Assembly: GCF_002699855.1 (NCBI RefSeq)
Contig: NZ_LKBW01000321.1
Location: 1-64,000 of the forward strand
DNA from: Pseudomonas amygdali
Lineage (GTDB): Bacteria; Pseudomonadota; Gammaproteobacteria; Pseudomonadales; Pseudomonadaceae
DNA length: 64,000 bases
Direction: 5' to 3'
Under the pieces are notes generated by a model. That model had not been told where the DNA came from. It did no database searches and was given only the letters and a program-made list of their open reading frames with translations. This document shows positions 46,343-55,944 of this stretch, piece after piece; positions within the stretch are counted from its first letter, which is position 1, and every line of letters starts with the position of its first letter. The position numbers were made by a program, and so were the translations under genes.

Positions 46343-47686
46343 TTAAACCTGAGCAGCCAGAACGCGCCGTTCCCAGGGGGTTATCTCGTCAAAAAAACTG
46401 GTCAGTTCCAGGGTCTTCGACGCGATGTAGCCTTCGATGAATTCATGACCAAACAGTTCCTTGGCCAACTGACTGCTTTTCAGACGCTCCAGAGCGGCGT
46501 GCAGGGTACACGGCAATGACAATTCTTCCGGCACCTCAATCGCGCCTTGCATGGGCGGGGTGGGTTCCAGCTTTTGCTCGATGCCATGCAGCCCGGCTGC
46601 CAGGCTTGCGGCAATGGCCAGATAAGGATTGGCATCGGCGCCTGGCAAACGGTTCTCCACCCTTCGAGCCGCTGCTGCACTCGACGGGATGCGCAGGCCG
46701 GCTGCGCGATTGTCGTAGGACCAGCAGGCGTTATTGGGCGAAGCATAGGGTTGGCACAGGCGCTGATAGGAATTCACATTGGGCGCGAACAGCGCTGTGA
46801 AATCAGCCATGCAGGCTTGCTGACCCGCAATAAAGTGACGAAACGTGTCAGTCGGTTGGCCATCTGCACCACTGAAGACGTTTACCCCGGAGTCTGTTGC
46901 TACAACGCTCTGATGAAGATGCATCGAACTGCCCGCCGTGTGAGCGAGCGGCTTGGCCATGCAGACCACAATAAGCCCGTGCTTGAGCGCGACCTCCTTG
47001 AGCAGGTGCTTGAACAGAAAGGTCTGGTCGGCGAGCAGCAGCGGGTCGCCATGCAGCAGGTTGATCTCGAACTGGCTGACGCCCATCTCGTGCATCACCG
47101 TGTCCCGCGGCAGTCCCAACGCCGCCATGCAGGCGTATACCTCGGCGAAAAAAGGCCGTAAGCCATTGTTGGAGCTGATACTGAACGCTGAATGCCCCTG
47201 CTCGCGTCGTCCGTCCAGCCCTCTCGGCGGCACGAACGGATACAGCGGCTCGGGGTTGGGCGCAAAGACAAAGAACTCCAGTTCGGTGGCCACAACCGGT
47301 GCCAACCCCCGTGCGGCGTAGCGGGCGATGACGGCCTTTAGCTGGCTGCGCGTCGAGAGCATGCAAAGCTCGCCGCTCAACTCCTCGGCATCGCAAATCG
47401 CCAGGGCGCGCGGTTGCTCGCTCCAGGGCAGACGATGGACCTGCTGCGGATCGCTGAGCAGCGCGAGGTCGCCATCATCGCTACCGTAAAACCGTGACGG
47501 CGGGTACCCGCCCATGATGCATTGCAGCAACACACCCCGCGCAAGCTGCAATCGCCTGCCCTGAAGAAAACCGGCAGCGGTCATCACCTTGCCGCGAGGC
47601 ACGCCGTTCAGGTCCGGGGTCACACACTCCACTTCATCAATGCCCATCAGCAGCTGTGCCAGCGGATGGGGGTCATTGCGTGTCAT
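46343..47686 (-). CDS. Glutamine synthetase family protein (gamma-glutamylpolyamine synthetase-like)
   Basis: The 447-residue GS-fold ligase has VVATELEFFVFAP, SQFEINLLHGDPLLLADQTF, AGSSMHLHQS, and RLCQPYASPNNACWSYDNRAAGLRIP with VENRLPGADANPYLAIAA at the active site. The N-terminal VTPDLNGVPRGKVM segment is typical of PuuA-like enzymes, which glutamylate putrescine or other amines, rather than of nitrogen-assimilating GlnA. The exact amine is unknown. It is transcribed with the MFS gene. Confidence 0.85.
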   Translation of the reverse strand: MTRNDPHPLAQLLMGIDEVECVTPDLNGVPRGKVMTAAGFLQGRRLQLARGVLLQCIMGGYPPSRFYGSDDGDLALLSDPQQVHRLPWSEQPRALAICDAEELSGELCMLSTRSQLKAVIARYAARGLAPVVATELEFFVFAPNPEPLYPFVPPRGLDGRREQGHSAFSISSNNGLRPFFAEVYACMAALGLPRDTVMHEMGVSQFEINLLHGDPLLLADQTFLFKHLLKEVALKHGLIVVCMAKPLAHTAGSSMHLHQSVVATDSGVNVFSGADGQPTDTFRHFIAGQQACMADFTALFAPNVNSYQRLCQPYASPNNACWSYDNRAAGLRIPSSAAAARRVENRLPGADANPYLAIAASLAAGLHGIEQKLEPTPPMQGAIEVPEELSLPCTLHAALERLKSSQLAKELFGHEFIEGYIASKTLELTSFFDEITPWERRVLAAQV

Positions 47687-47887
47687 GGTTCAATCCTTTG
47701 TCATGGGCCAGGCCGCTTGGCGGCAACCCGTACAAAATACGCAGCGGGCGTTCGGGATATCAAGCACTGAAACGACTTAGTGAGAAGGATTACAACCCGG
47801 CCTCGACCTGATCCGACGAAAGCGGTCTTGGCCGGGTTCTTGCTGTGTACCCCGGTCACAACAGTTCGACTGTCATTTTTATGTCAA

Positions 47888-47902
47888 TGGCAACGCCTTT
47901 GC
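47888..47902 (+). promoter_or_regulatory. Candidate RpoN promoter of the viosamine operon
   Basis: TGGCAA-N5-TTGC (TGGCAACGCCTTTGC) has exact spacing and one base off TGGCAC. It points towards the aminotransferase gene, with a leader near 55 bases. The 282-base gap (47687-47968) shows no gene. Confidence 0.6.
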
Positions 47903-47968
47903 CGGAAGCCCTTGAAGCAGATGCCCTTTCGAACAGCAATCGGATAAAACACGAGCAGAGAACCCTCC

Positions 47969-49087
47969 ATGAGCGCACCGATTCCAGTAACTCGTCCTCT
48001 GTTACCGCCTCTGGAGGAGTTCATTCCCTACCTCGAACACATATGGGAAAGCCGCCAGCTCACCAATGGCGGTCCGTTTCACCAGCAGCTTGAAAAGGAG
48101 CTGGCCGAGTACCTGGGCGTGCAGCATCTCTCGCTGTTTTCCAATGGCACGCTGGCGCTGATGACCGCCATTCAGGCGCTGCGCATCAAGGGCGAAGTCA
48201 TCACCACGCCCTACTCGTTCGTGGCAACCGCCCATTCGCTGCTCTGGAACAGCCTGACGCCGGTGTTTGTCGACATCGACCCGGGTACTTATAACCTGGA
48301 CCCGGAGCGCATCGAAGAAGCCATCACTCCGGCTACCACGGCGATCATGCCCGTACACTGCTACGGCATCCCGTGTGACGTCGACCGCATTCAGCAGATC
48401 GCCGATCGCTATGGCCTGAAGGTCATCTACGATGCCGCCCATGCGTTCGGTGTCCAGCATCGCGGGCAAAGCCTGTTGAATCACGGGGATCTGTCGGTGC
48501 TGAGCTTTCACGCCACCAAGGTGTTCAACACCTTCGAAGGCGGGGCCATCATCAGTCCGGATGCCAAGACCAAGCAACGTATCGATTACCTGAAGAACTT
48601 CGGCTTTGCTGACGAAGTGACCGTGGTCGCGCCGGGAATCAACGGCAAGATGAGTGAAATCAACGCTGCGTTCGGTCTGCTTCAGTTGAAGTACATCGAT
48701 GAAGCGCTCTTGAAACGGCAACGTATCGATGAACGCTATCGCGATGCGCTGGCAACGGTACCGGGGCTGAAAATTCTCTGGAAAAGCACCGAAAAACACA
48801 ATTACTCGTACTTCCCGGTGCTGGTCACCGAAGACTTCGCGATTTCTCGCGATGACCTTTATCAGCGGTTCCGCGACCACAACATCCTGGCGCGCCGTTA
48901 CTTTTACCCGCTCATTTCCACATTCCCGATGTACCGGGGCCTTGACTCGGCAAAACCTGATCGCCTGCGTGTCGCGACCGGTCTGTCCAGTCAGATCCTG
49001 TGCCTGCCGATCTACGACAGCCTGACGGATGAAGCCTTCGACAGCATCATTGATGTGATCGTCACAGCCAGTAAAGAGAACTGCTAA
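47969..49087 (+). CDS. vioA: dTDP-viosamine (4-amino-4,6-dideoxyglucose) aminotransferase VioA
   Basis: The 372-residue DegT/DnrJ/EryC1 family PLP enzyme has LFSNGTLALMTAIQAL, DIDPGTYNLDPERIEEAI, VIYDAAHAFGV and SFHATKVFNTFEGGAI, whose Lys is the Schiff-base residue. It would convert dTDP-4-keto-6-deoxyglucose to dTDP-viosamine with glutamate. In P. syringae vioA is required for the modified viosamine at the end of the flagellin glycan. It overlaps the next gene by one base (TAATG). Confidence 0.9.
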   Translation: MSAPIPVTRPLLPPLEEFIPYLEHIWESRQLTNGGPFHQQLEKELAEYLGVQHLSLFSNGTLALMTAIQALRIKGEVITTPYSFVATAHSLLWNSLTPVFVDIDPGTYNLDPERIEEAITPATTAIMPVHCYGIPCDVDRIQQIADRYGLKVIYDAAHAFGVQHRGQSLLNHGDLSVLSFHATKVFNTFEGGAIISPDAKTKQRIDYLKNFGFADEVTVVAPGINGKMSEINAAFGLLQLKYIDEALLKRQRIDERYRDALATVPGLKILWKSTEKHNYSYFPVLVTEDFAISRDDLYQRFRDHNILARRYFYPLISTFPMYRGLDSAKPDRLRVATGLSSQILCLPIYDSLTDEAFDSIIDVIVTASKENC

Positions 49088-49812
49088 TGCGAACGTGCCC
49101 GGTCTGCTCCTGTCGTTTTCTGAACTTCTATCCGCTGGGTAGAAGCCATCTGGAAATCCTCCACCGCCTGAACGTCCACTACTGCATCGAAGACTTCGAG
49201 ACCCTTAACGTCGGGCAATACAGCTGCCCCGAATGCATGGCGTCGGACCGTGACCGGCTTTACGCGTTGTTTGCCATGAACATGCTCGACAACCCGCCGG
49301 GCAAACCGCTGCGCATTCTCGATATCGCACCGGCAGTGGTGCTCTCGAAGTTTCTGCGCAGCCTGCCCAACGCCCGATATCGCTCGGCCGACCTGTTCTC
49401 GCCGCTGGCTGATGACGTGGTCGACATCATGGACATGCACATGTATGCCGACGAGTCCTTCGATTTCATCGTGTGCTCGCACGTACTTGAGCACGTACCT
49501 GATGACCGCAAGGCCATGTCCGAGCTGTTTCGGGTACTGGCCAAAGGCGGCTCTGCCATCCTGATGGTGCCGATTCTGCTGACCGCCACCGAAACCGAAG
49601 AAGACCCGGACGAGGCCAGCGTCGATGAGCGCTGGGCGCGCTTCGGCCAGGACGATCATGTGCGGATGTACGCCAGACAAGACTTCCAGTCCCGTTTGAC
49701 GCAGGCCGGTTTCGACGTGAAGGCCCTCGGCTCGCAGGCATTTGGTGAAGGCGTCTTCAAGCAGCACGGCATTACGGAGCAGTCGGTTTTGTATATAGGC
49801 CAAAAAAGCTGA
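49087..49812 (+). CDS. SAM-dependent methyltransferase with zinc-ribbon N-terminus (viosamine island)
   Basis: The 241-residue protein has two CxxC-type pairs at the start (CPVCSC at residues 4-9, CPEC near 53-56), suggesting zinc binding. A class I methyltransferase core follows (LRILDIAPAVVLSKFL, YRSADLFSP, FDFIVCSHVLEHVPDDRKAMSELFRVLAKGG). The reported P. syringae glycan carries 2-O-methyl viosamine, so this is the best candidate for that methylation. It is translationally coupled to vioA. The published symbol is not certain to me. Confidence 0.8.
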   Translation: MRTCPVCSCRFLNFYPLGRSHLEILHRLNVHYCIEDFETLNVGQYSCPECMASDRDRLYALFAMNMLDNPPGKPLRILDIAPAVVLSKFLRSLPNARYRSADLFSPLADDVVDIMDMHMYADESFDFIVCSHVLEHVPDDRKAMSELFRVLAKGGSAILMVPILLTATETEEDPDEASVDERWARFGQDDHVRMYARQDFQSRLTQAGFDVKALGSQAFGEGVFKQHGITEQSVLYIGQKS

Positions 49813-49886
49813 CGACAACTGCAGATCATGGACGCCGACTGCGTTGCCCGGTTGGTTTTTAAAACTTTTTCAAAAGTGGTATTGCG

Positions 49887-52800
49887 ATGAGTTCTTCACG
49901 CCTGGTCAGTATTGTCATCCCCGCTTACAAACCGGCTTTCTTCGAAGCAGCGCTTGCCAGCGCGCTGCGCCAGAACCACGACGACATCGAGATCATCATC
50001 ACCGACGACTGCCGTGACGATGGCATCAAGGCTATTGTCGAAAAGCTCAGCCCGAACAGCCGCTGGCCCATTCACTATTTCAAAAATGCAACGCCGCTGG
50101 GCGAACCTCACAACATCGCACACGCCATAGCGCGTGCGCAGGGTGAGTACATCAAGTTTCTCTACGACGATGACATCCTTCTCCCGGACTGCGTGCGCCT
50201 GATGTTCGATGTCATGCACGACAGCCCGGACATCAAAGTCGTGTCAGCGACCAGAAAGAGGATCGACGCCAACGGCGCTCTGCTGGCAGACAACCTCTAC
50301 ACGGCCTACCCATTCGGCAAAAACGTCGTTCTGAACGGTCCCGAGCTGGTGTCCTTTCTGGCCAGTCACCCGATCAACTTCGTCGGCGAGCCCAGTGCAG
50401 TCATGTGTCGTCGCGAAGACCTGCTGGTATTCGGGCAGGACATCATGTCTCTGCAACAGGTGCTGATCTGGGGGCTGGGTGATTTGGCCATGTACGTAAA
50501 GCTCTTGCGTCATGGCAACCTGGCGATGCTCGCCCGTCCCCTTTCCTATTTCCGGGTGTCGGATCAGCAGAGCAGCGAGGCATTCAGAAAAGACCCGACC
50601 CTGCCTCGCGAAGGTCACGCCAACTTCAGGCGCATTCCCACAGAGCTGGGCTGGGTAAGGCCTGACGAGTTCAATGGCAAGGTCAAGGTTGCTCCGCTGT
50701 CACAACGCGACAATATTCAGGAAATGGACCTGCTGGCCTACTTCGACAGAAGGCCCGAAGCCACTGTTCGGAATACCCGTGTCGCCGGCTGGCTGGCTCA
50801 GCGTCGACCTACGCCAGCCCAGCATGTGTTGCTTGAAGAGTACCTGCAACAACACAACGGCGGCCCTGCGGTTGCGATTGTCGTGTCGGACTTCAATCAG
50901 CAGCCCGAGAGCGTGCTGAGCACGCTGCAAAGCCTGGCGTCCGATGCGCCTCTGCTCGACAAGCTCAAGGTGTTTGTCCTTGCCGACTACGACCGGGAAC
51001 AGCAGACGCCGCTGCAAGCGCAACTGCCCTGGCGGGATGCCAGCATGGAAAACCGCGCAACAGTCATCAACGCGTTGATGCAGGAAAACGACCAAGCGTG
51101 GTGGATCCTGGTTGACGCCGGCACGACGTTCACCTTGAGCGGCCTGCTGTGCGCCGTCATGAAAATGATCGAAACACCCGAAGCCTGTGCAGTGTTCGGC
51201 GACGAAGTGACCCTGCATGCGCAGGCAGGTGCTCATCTGGCCTTTCGCCCGGACTTCAGCCTGGATTACCTGCTGACCTGCCCGGCGGCAACCAGCCGCA
51301 ATTGGCTGTTCAATCGTGAAAAAGCTCTGGAAGTGGGCGGCTTCGACCCAGTCCACGCGCAGGCCATTGAACTCGACCTGATCCTGCGCATGATTGAGGG
51401 TTCGGGCTATACCGAATTTGCGCACTCTTGCGAGCCGATGATCATCTCGCCCTTATGGCAGGCGCAGGAGAACTACGATCAGGCGCGCACCGTGCAACGG
51501 CATCTGCACGTGCGTGGCTACCCAGGCAGTAAGGTGCATGCGCTGGAATCGGGACTTTACCGGATCAATTACGGCCATGCCGAACATCCTCTGGTCTCCA
51601 TTCTCGTCACCTCGCAGGATCAGCTCGAAACGCTGCTGCCCTGCGTAGAGAGCATTCTGGAAAACACGACATATCCGCACTATGAAATTCTGATCTGCGA
51701 CAACAACAGCCAGTCGGCACAGACCACGCAATGGCTGGCGACCATCGATTCGATGCAGTCGGAGCGGATTCGCATCGTTCGCCACGAACAGGCACTGAGC
51801 CCGTCGGCGCTGCTCAACTCCGCAGCCGAACACGCGCTGGGCGACTATCTTGTGATGCTCGACAGCCACGCCCTGATCATTCAGCAGGACTGGCTCAACC
51901 ACCTGCTCAACCACGCACTGCGCCCTGAAGTAGGTGTTGTCGGCGCGAAACTCATTTCGACGGATGGCAATGTCGTGCAGGCCGGCATCATCATGGGCCT
52001 CAATGGCACCGCGGCCACCGTCACTGCCAGCGACATCGCAGGATCTGCGAGCGATGCGCAACGTCTGGAAACAGATCAGAACTACAGCGCTGTCAGCGGC
52101 TCCTGCCTGATGATTCGCAAGTCCGTGCATGAAGAGGTGCAAGGCCTGGACGAGCACTTGTTCCCCCTGCACTTCAATGACGTGGACCTGTGCTTAAAGA
52201 CACGCAGCACCGGGCATCTGGTCGTCTGGACACCGCACGCCATCGTCGCGCTGCGCCCGGACGACGCACAGAGCGACGCTGAAGCACTGGACTTCGCGAC
52301 GCGCGCGCTCTACCACCGCTGGCTGCACTACATGGCCTGGGACCCTGCATACAACAAGAATCTGACGCTGACTGACAGTTTCGTTGCCCAGAGCAACCCG
52401 CAACTGAGCTGGCGGCCATTGACCCACCGTCCACTGCCGGTGGTCCTTGCTCTGCCCTGCAATCATGCGGCTGCCGGCAATCGCATCAGCACCGCGCTGC
52501 AAAGCCTGAGCGCCGAGCGCGAGACAGACGGCATCATCAGCCATGCGCCGCTTCCATTCGTGGAAATTTCCAGACTCAGCCCGGATACGGTGGTTATCCA
52601 GGGGCCAGTAAACGAAAGCCTGATTGCCAGCATCAACGCGATCAAGGACCACACCAATGCCTGGGTGGCCTACGACCTGCCGCACTACCCGGCGTACGCT
52701 GAAATCGACAAGAGCGCTGTGCCACTCGCAACAGTGCAGGCCTCCCTGCGCCACGGGCTGGCGCGGGCAGATCTGATCACAGTCCCCACAACAGCGCTGG

Positions 52801-53408
52801 TGGAGCTGCTGGAGGGCTCACACCCCAACGTTCAGGTGATTGAAACCCGACTTGCGCCTGAGCCATGGCGCAATCTGCAAAGCCAGCGCCAGACTCGCCC
52901 CAGACCTCGTGTAGGTTGGGTAGGCACGGCGGCAGAAACGGGCGACCTGCTGATTCTGTCAGAAGTCATCAAGGCGCTGGCAGACCGTGTGGAGTGGGTC
53001 ATCATGGGACCCTGCACGCGCTGGCTACGCCCTTATATTCATGAACTGCGTTCGCCCGTGGAGGGCACTTTGTTCCCCGGGACGCTGGCCAGTCTGAACC
53101 TGGATCTGGTGTTGGCGCCTGCAGAATCCAACCTGATCAATACGAGCAAAAGCCCGGTGGCCCTGCTGGAGTTCGGTGCCTGCGGTTTTCCAGTCATTTG
53201 CAGTGATGTGCTCAGCGTGCCTGAAGACCTGCCCGTCACTCGGGTGGAAAACGAGACGAATGCCTGGGTCAGTACCATCGAGCAACACATTGAGCAGTTG
53301 GATGAGTGCGCACGCAAGGGCGATGCCTTGAGACAGGCTGTCGTTGATAACTGGATGCTTGAGGCCGATCACTTGCAAGCCTGGCGCGATGCATGGCTGA
53401 AGGGCTGA
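49887..53408 (+). CDS. vioT: Giant glycosyltransferase VioT (modified viosamine transferase)
   Basis: The 1173-residue protein is collinear with Fgt1. GT2 spans about 1-240 (VSIVIPAYKP, DDD at 94-96). A degenerate GT-A-like module lies at about 328-560. A second GT2 is at about 568-820 (DNNSQSA, LMLDSHAL with Asp659 present). A GT-B-like C-terminal domain lies at about 870-1170 (RVGWVGTAAETGDLLIL, ACGFPVICSDVLSVPEDLPVTRV). It is the proposed transferase of modified viosamine to the rhamnose chain. A 74-base gap separates it from the methyltransferase. Confidence 0.87.
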   Translation: MSSSRLVSIVIPAYKPAFFEAALASALRQNHDDIEIIITDDCRDDGIKAIVEKLSPNSRWPIHYFKNATPLGEPHNIAHAIARAQGEYIKFLYDDDILLPDCVRLMFDVMHDSPDIKVVSATRKRIDANGALLADNLYTAYPFGKNVVLNGPELVSFLASHPINFVGEPSAVMCRREDLLVFGQDIMSLQQVLIWGLGDLAMYVKLLRHGNLAMLARPLSYFRVSDQQSSEAFRKDPTLPREGHANFRRIPTELGWVRPDEFNGKVKVAPLSQRDNIQEMDLLAYFDRRPEATVRNTRVAGWLAQRRPTPAQHVLLEEYLQQHNGGPAVAIVVSDFNQQPESVLSTLQSLASDAPLLDKLKVFVLADYDREQQTPLQAQLPWRDASMENRATVINALMQENDQAWWILVDAGTTFTLSGLLCAVMKMIETPEACAVFGDEVTLHAQAGAHLAFRPDFSLDYLLTCPAATSRNWLFNREKALEVGGFDPVHAQAIELDLILRMIEGSGYTEFAHSCEPMIISPLWQAQENYDQARTVQRHLHVRGYPGSKVHALESGLYRINYGHAEHPLVSILVTSQDQLETLLPCVESILENTTYPHYEILICDNNSQSAQTTQWLATIDSMQSERIRIVRHEQALSPSALLNSAAEHALGDYLVMLDSHALIIQQDWLNHLLNHALRPEVGVVGAKLISTDGNVVQAGIIMGLNGTAATVTASDIAGSASDAQRLETDQNYSAVSGSCLMIRKSVHEEVQGLDEHLFPLHFNDVDLCLKTRSTGHLVVWTPHAIVALRPDDAQSDAEALDFATRALYHRWLHYMAWDPAYNKNLTLTDSFVAQSNPQLSWRPLTHRPLPVVLALPCNHAAAGNRISTALQSLSAERETDGIISHAPLPFVEISRLSPDTVVIQGPVNESLIASINAIKDHTNAWVAYDLPHYPAYAEIDKSAVPLATVQASLRHGLARADLITVPTTALVELLEGSHPNVQVIETRLAPEPWRNLQSQRQTRPRPRVGWVGTAAETGDLLILSEVIKALADRVEWVIMGPCTRWLRPYIHELRSPVEGTLFPGTLASLNLDLVLAPAESNLINTSKSPVALLEFGACGFPVICSDVLSVPEDLPVTRVENETNAWVSTIEQHIEQLDECARKGDALRQAVVDNWMLEADHLQAWRDAWLKG

Positions 53409-53434
53409 TCAGAAAGGATTAAAACCAACAACAA

Positions 53435-53462
53435 GCTCTGCGTCCGGGCGGTGACGCAGAGC
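53435..53462. repeat. REP-like hairpin between convergent vioT and ketoacyl synthase genes
   Basis: The stem GCTCTGCGTC/GACGCAGAGC is 10 bp with an 8-base loop. The same GCTCTGCGTCCGG core occurs at 63808-63820 and the related GGACGCAGAGCGTCC at 63750-63764. It is therefore one member of a dispersed REP-type family that doubles as an end-of-transcript hairpin. Confidence 0.7.
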
Positions 53463-53470
53463 GATGATGT

Positions 53471-54487
53471 TTACCAGTGTATGACGCACGCCCCCCACGA
53501 ATACCCCACCCCGAACCCGACCGCAGCAACCCGGTCGCCCGGTTTCAGCGTACCGCGGTTCAAGGATTCCTTCAGCGCAATGGGAATGGTGCACGACACC
53601 GTATTGCCACAGTGCTGGAAGGCAGAAACGAACTTCTCGACCGGCAACTTCAGACGCCGACGCAGGGCATCCAGCATGAAGTGGTTGGCCTGATGAAACA
53701 CGAACAGATCGACATCGGCCACACCCAGTTCGTCATCGAACAACGACGCGAACAACTGCGGTACGCGGGTCATGGAAAACTCGAAAATCGCCGGGCCATT
53801 CATGTACAGGTGTGCATCGGTACGCACGCTGCCACCGTCATCCTGATACTCGGCAGGCTGAAGGTTTTCCGCCGAGGGCCTTCGCGCACCACCAATCGGG
53901 ACCATCAGGTTTTCCGCCCCGGAGCCGTCACTGCCATAACGAAAACGTTCCAGGAAAGGCCCGCCCTCAGTCGCGCTGAGCAGGGTCACGGCCGCGGCAT
54001 CACCGAACAGGGTACGAACACTTTTGTCCTGCGGATGAATGTAGCGGCTGTAGGTTTCCGCCGTCACCAGTAACACATTCCGGCATTGCCCTGACTCGAT
54101 CAACCCTTTGGCGATGCCAAGTCCGTAAATGTAGCCTGAACAGCCCTGATTGAAATCGAAGGCGGCGCAGTGGGTGGGGAGCTGCAAGCGGTGCTGCAGA
54201 ATGCAGGCGGTGGCGGGCAATACATAATCCGGGCTTTGCGTGCAGTAAATCAACGCGTCTACTTCGCTGCGCTGAATATCTCCGTTGAGAAACAACTTCT
54301 CGCAGGCGCGGTACGCAAGGTCGGACGCAGTTTCATCCTTGTCGATGATGCGCCGCTCGCCAATACCGGTCTTCGAGAAGATTTTCTCGACATCCCATTC
54401 GGGAAATTCGCGCGCCAGTGTTTCATTGTCCAGCGAATGAGCAGGCAGTTCATATTCTATGTTCACGATCCTGGCATGAGCGCCCAT
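53471..54487 (-). CDS. 3-oxoacyl-ACP synthase III-like enzyme of the viosamine island
   Basis: The 338-residue FabH-fold enzyme has Cys in DFNQGCSGYIYG, His in FVFHQANHF and Asn in QHCGNTVSCT, all three catalytic residues intact. With the dedicated ACP and reductase it can make acetoacetyl- and then 3-hydroxybutanoyl-ACP, the acyl group reported on the viosamine. It begins 5 bases after the acyltransferase stop, forming an operon. It is a distant paralogue of the enzyme at 16343-17269. Confidence 0.88.
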   Translation of the reverse strand: MGAHARIVNIEYELPAHSLDNETLAREFPEWDVEKIFSKTGIGERRIIDKDETASDLAYRACEKLFLNGDIQRSEVDALIYCTQSPDYVLPATACILQHRLQLPTHCAAFDFNQGCSGYIYGLGIAKGLIESGQCRNVLLVTAETYSRYIHPQDKSVRTLFGDAAAVTLLSATEGGPFLERFRYGSDGSGAENLMVPIGGARRPSAENLQPAEYQDDGGSVRTDAHLYMNGPAIFEFSMTRVPQLFASLFDDELGVADVDLFVFHQANHFMLDALRRRLKLPVEKFVSAFQHCGNTVSCTIPIALKESLNRGTLKPGDRVAAVGFGVGYSWGACVIHW

Positions 54488-54492
54488 GAGCG

Positions 54493-55134
54493 TTACCCCG
54501 ATATGCGTGTGGCAGGTACACCGAATACTGTAGTGCCAGCGGCGACATTGCGTATTGCAACGCTACCCGCTCCGACCACAGCCTGTTTGCCGATCCTTAC
54601 CTTTGGCAGGACGCTGGCATACGTCCCCATGAAAACACCCTCCTCCAGCACGACACCGCCAGTGATATCGCAATGCCCGCTCAAGGTGGAGAAGTCGCCG
54701 ATGTCTGCGTCATGCCCCACCAGACAGCCAATATTGAGGGTTACAAATGCGCCGATGCGAAGATCGACCGTGAGCACCGTTGAAGGACAGATCACCGCAC
54801 CCTGGCCAATGGAAACATTTTCGCCAATGATGACCGAGGGGTGAATGAGGGTGAAAAATTGCGCGCCCCTGGCAAGGAGTTTTTCCACGACCAGGCGCTT
54901 GCCGCTCGGGTCGCCGATCGCACAGACCAGATACTCTTCGGGCTTTGGCTGGTAGCCGTCCACCGTCGAAACGACAGGCGGATAATGGTCGAAGCGCTCG
55001 GTTGAGCCCGGGCCGTCATTGATGAATCCGGCGATGAGCCATCCCGGATTGTTCTCCACCCAATCCGTCAGCCAAGCATGCACTTCACGGCCGAAAGCGC
55101 CGGCACCTACGATGAGCAATCTATTGGCATTCAT
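54493..55134 (-). CDS. vioB: Sugar N-acyltransferase VioB (NeuD/PglD-like, left-handed beta-helix)
   Basis: The 213-residue protein has an N-terminal Rossmann-like half (RLLIVGAGAFGREVHAWL). A hexapeptide-repeat C-terminal half follows (VIIGENVSIGQGAVICPSTVLTVDLRIGAFVTLNIGCLVGHDADIGDFSTLSGHCDITGGVVLEEGVFMG). The GHD segment contains the catalytic-type His. It is expected to put the 3-hydroxybutanoyl group on the 4-amino group of dTDP-viosamine. The start overlaps the reductase stop by four bases (ATGA). Confidence 0.87.
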   Translation of the reverse strand: MNANRLLIVGAGAFGREVHAWLTDWVENNPGWLIAGFINDGPGSTERFDHYPPVVSTVDGYQPKPEEYLVCAIGDPSGKRLVVEKLLARGAQFFTLIHPSVIIGENVSIGQGAVICPSTVLTVDLRIGAFVTLNIGCLVGHDADIGDFSTLSGHCDITGGVVLEEGVFMGTYASVLPKVRIGKQAVVGAGSVAIRNVAAGTTVFGVPATRISG

Positions 55135-55892
55135 TGCGCCAGGTATCCTCCATCCACAACCATCGCTGTTCCGGTCACCCAGCGAGCCGCCGGAGACAAC
55201 AGGTAATTGACCGCATAGGCTATGTCCAGCGGCTCACCAAACCCCAGCGGGTGTTTCTGCTCAACCACGGCCATGGAATCGATACCGACCAGATCTTCAA
55301 GCTTGCGGGTCATTTCGGTTCGCACTATGCCCGGCGCAATGGCATTGACCCTTATTCCGTCTCTGGCCAGTTCAAGTGCCGCAGCGCGGACCATCGATTC
55401 CACTGCGCCTTTACTGGCGCAGTAGGCCATCAGGGAAGGCTGGGCGGCCTGAGCCATCACCGATGAAAGCAGAACAATACTGGTCCCTTGAACGAAGACG
55501 CCTTTCTGCCTGAATGACTTTATCAGCGAAAAGCCAGAGGTCACGTTGGTGGCAAACACCATTTCCCATTGCTCGATTGCCAGGGCTCGAATCGGTAGCG
55601 GCATCTGTACACCGGCAGCATGCACCAGCCCGTCGAAAGGCCCGTAGGTGCTGGCCAGGGTTTTCATCCAGGCCGGGACTGCGTGCCCGTCAAGCAAGTC
55701 AAAAGGCTCGACCCCGTGACTCTCACCGTGAAGCTGGCGCCTTGTTGCTTCAAGCCGTTCGGTGTTCCTGGCAACCAGTACCACCCGGGCGCCCTGCTGG
55801 CTCAGCCATATCGCAACCTGGCTGCCGATGCCGGAAGAGGCACCTGTGACCATGATCAATTTGCCGCTTAATGAAAACGGATTACTCACCAC
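55131..55892 (-). CDS. SDR-family 3-oxoacyl-ACP reductase (viosamine island)
   Basis: The 253-residue short-chain dehydrogenase has TGASSGIG (NADPH binding), HAAGV, NVTS, and the Ser-Tyr-Lys set in LLSSVMAQ...AYCASKGAVE. The end VTGTAMVVDGGYLAQ is typical of FabG. GTG 55892 or GTG 55889 is the likely start; the frame upstream overlaps the ACP gene. It would reduce acetoacetyl-ACP to 3-hydroxybutanoyl-ACP. Confidence 0.87.
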   Translation of the reverse strand: MVSNPFSLSGKLIMVTGASSGIGSQVAIWLSQQGARVVLVARNTERLEATRRQLHGESHGVEPFDLLDGHAVPAWMKTLASTYGPFDGLVHAAGVQMPLPIRALAIEQWEMVFATNVTSGFSLIKSFRQKGVFVQGTSIVLLSSVMAQAAQPSLMAYCASKGAVESMVRAAALELARDGIRVNAIAPGIVRTEMTRKLEDLVGIDSMAVVEQKHPLGFGEPLDIAYAVNYLLSPAARWVTGTAMVVDGGYLAQ

Positions 55893-55944
55893 CCAACGTT
55901 CCTCTTCAGGGCTGACCGGCACCGCCTGGAAAACCCCTGATCGC

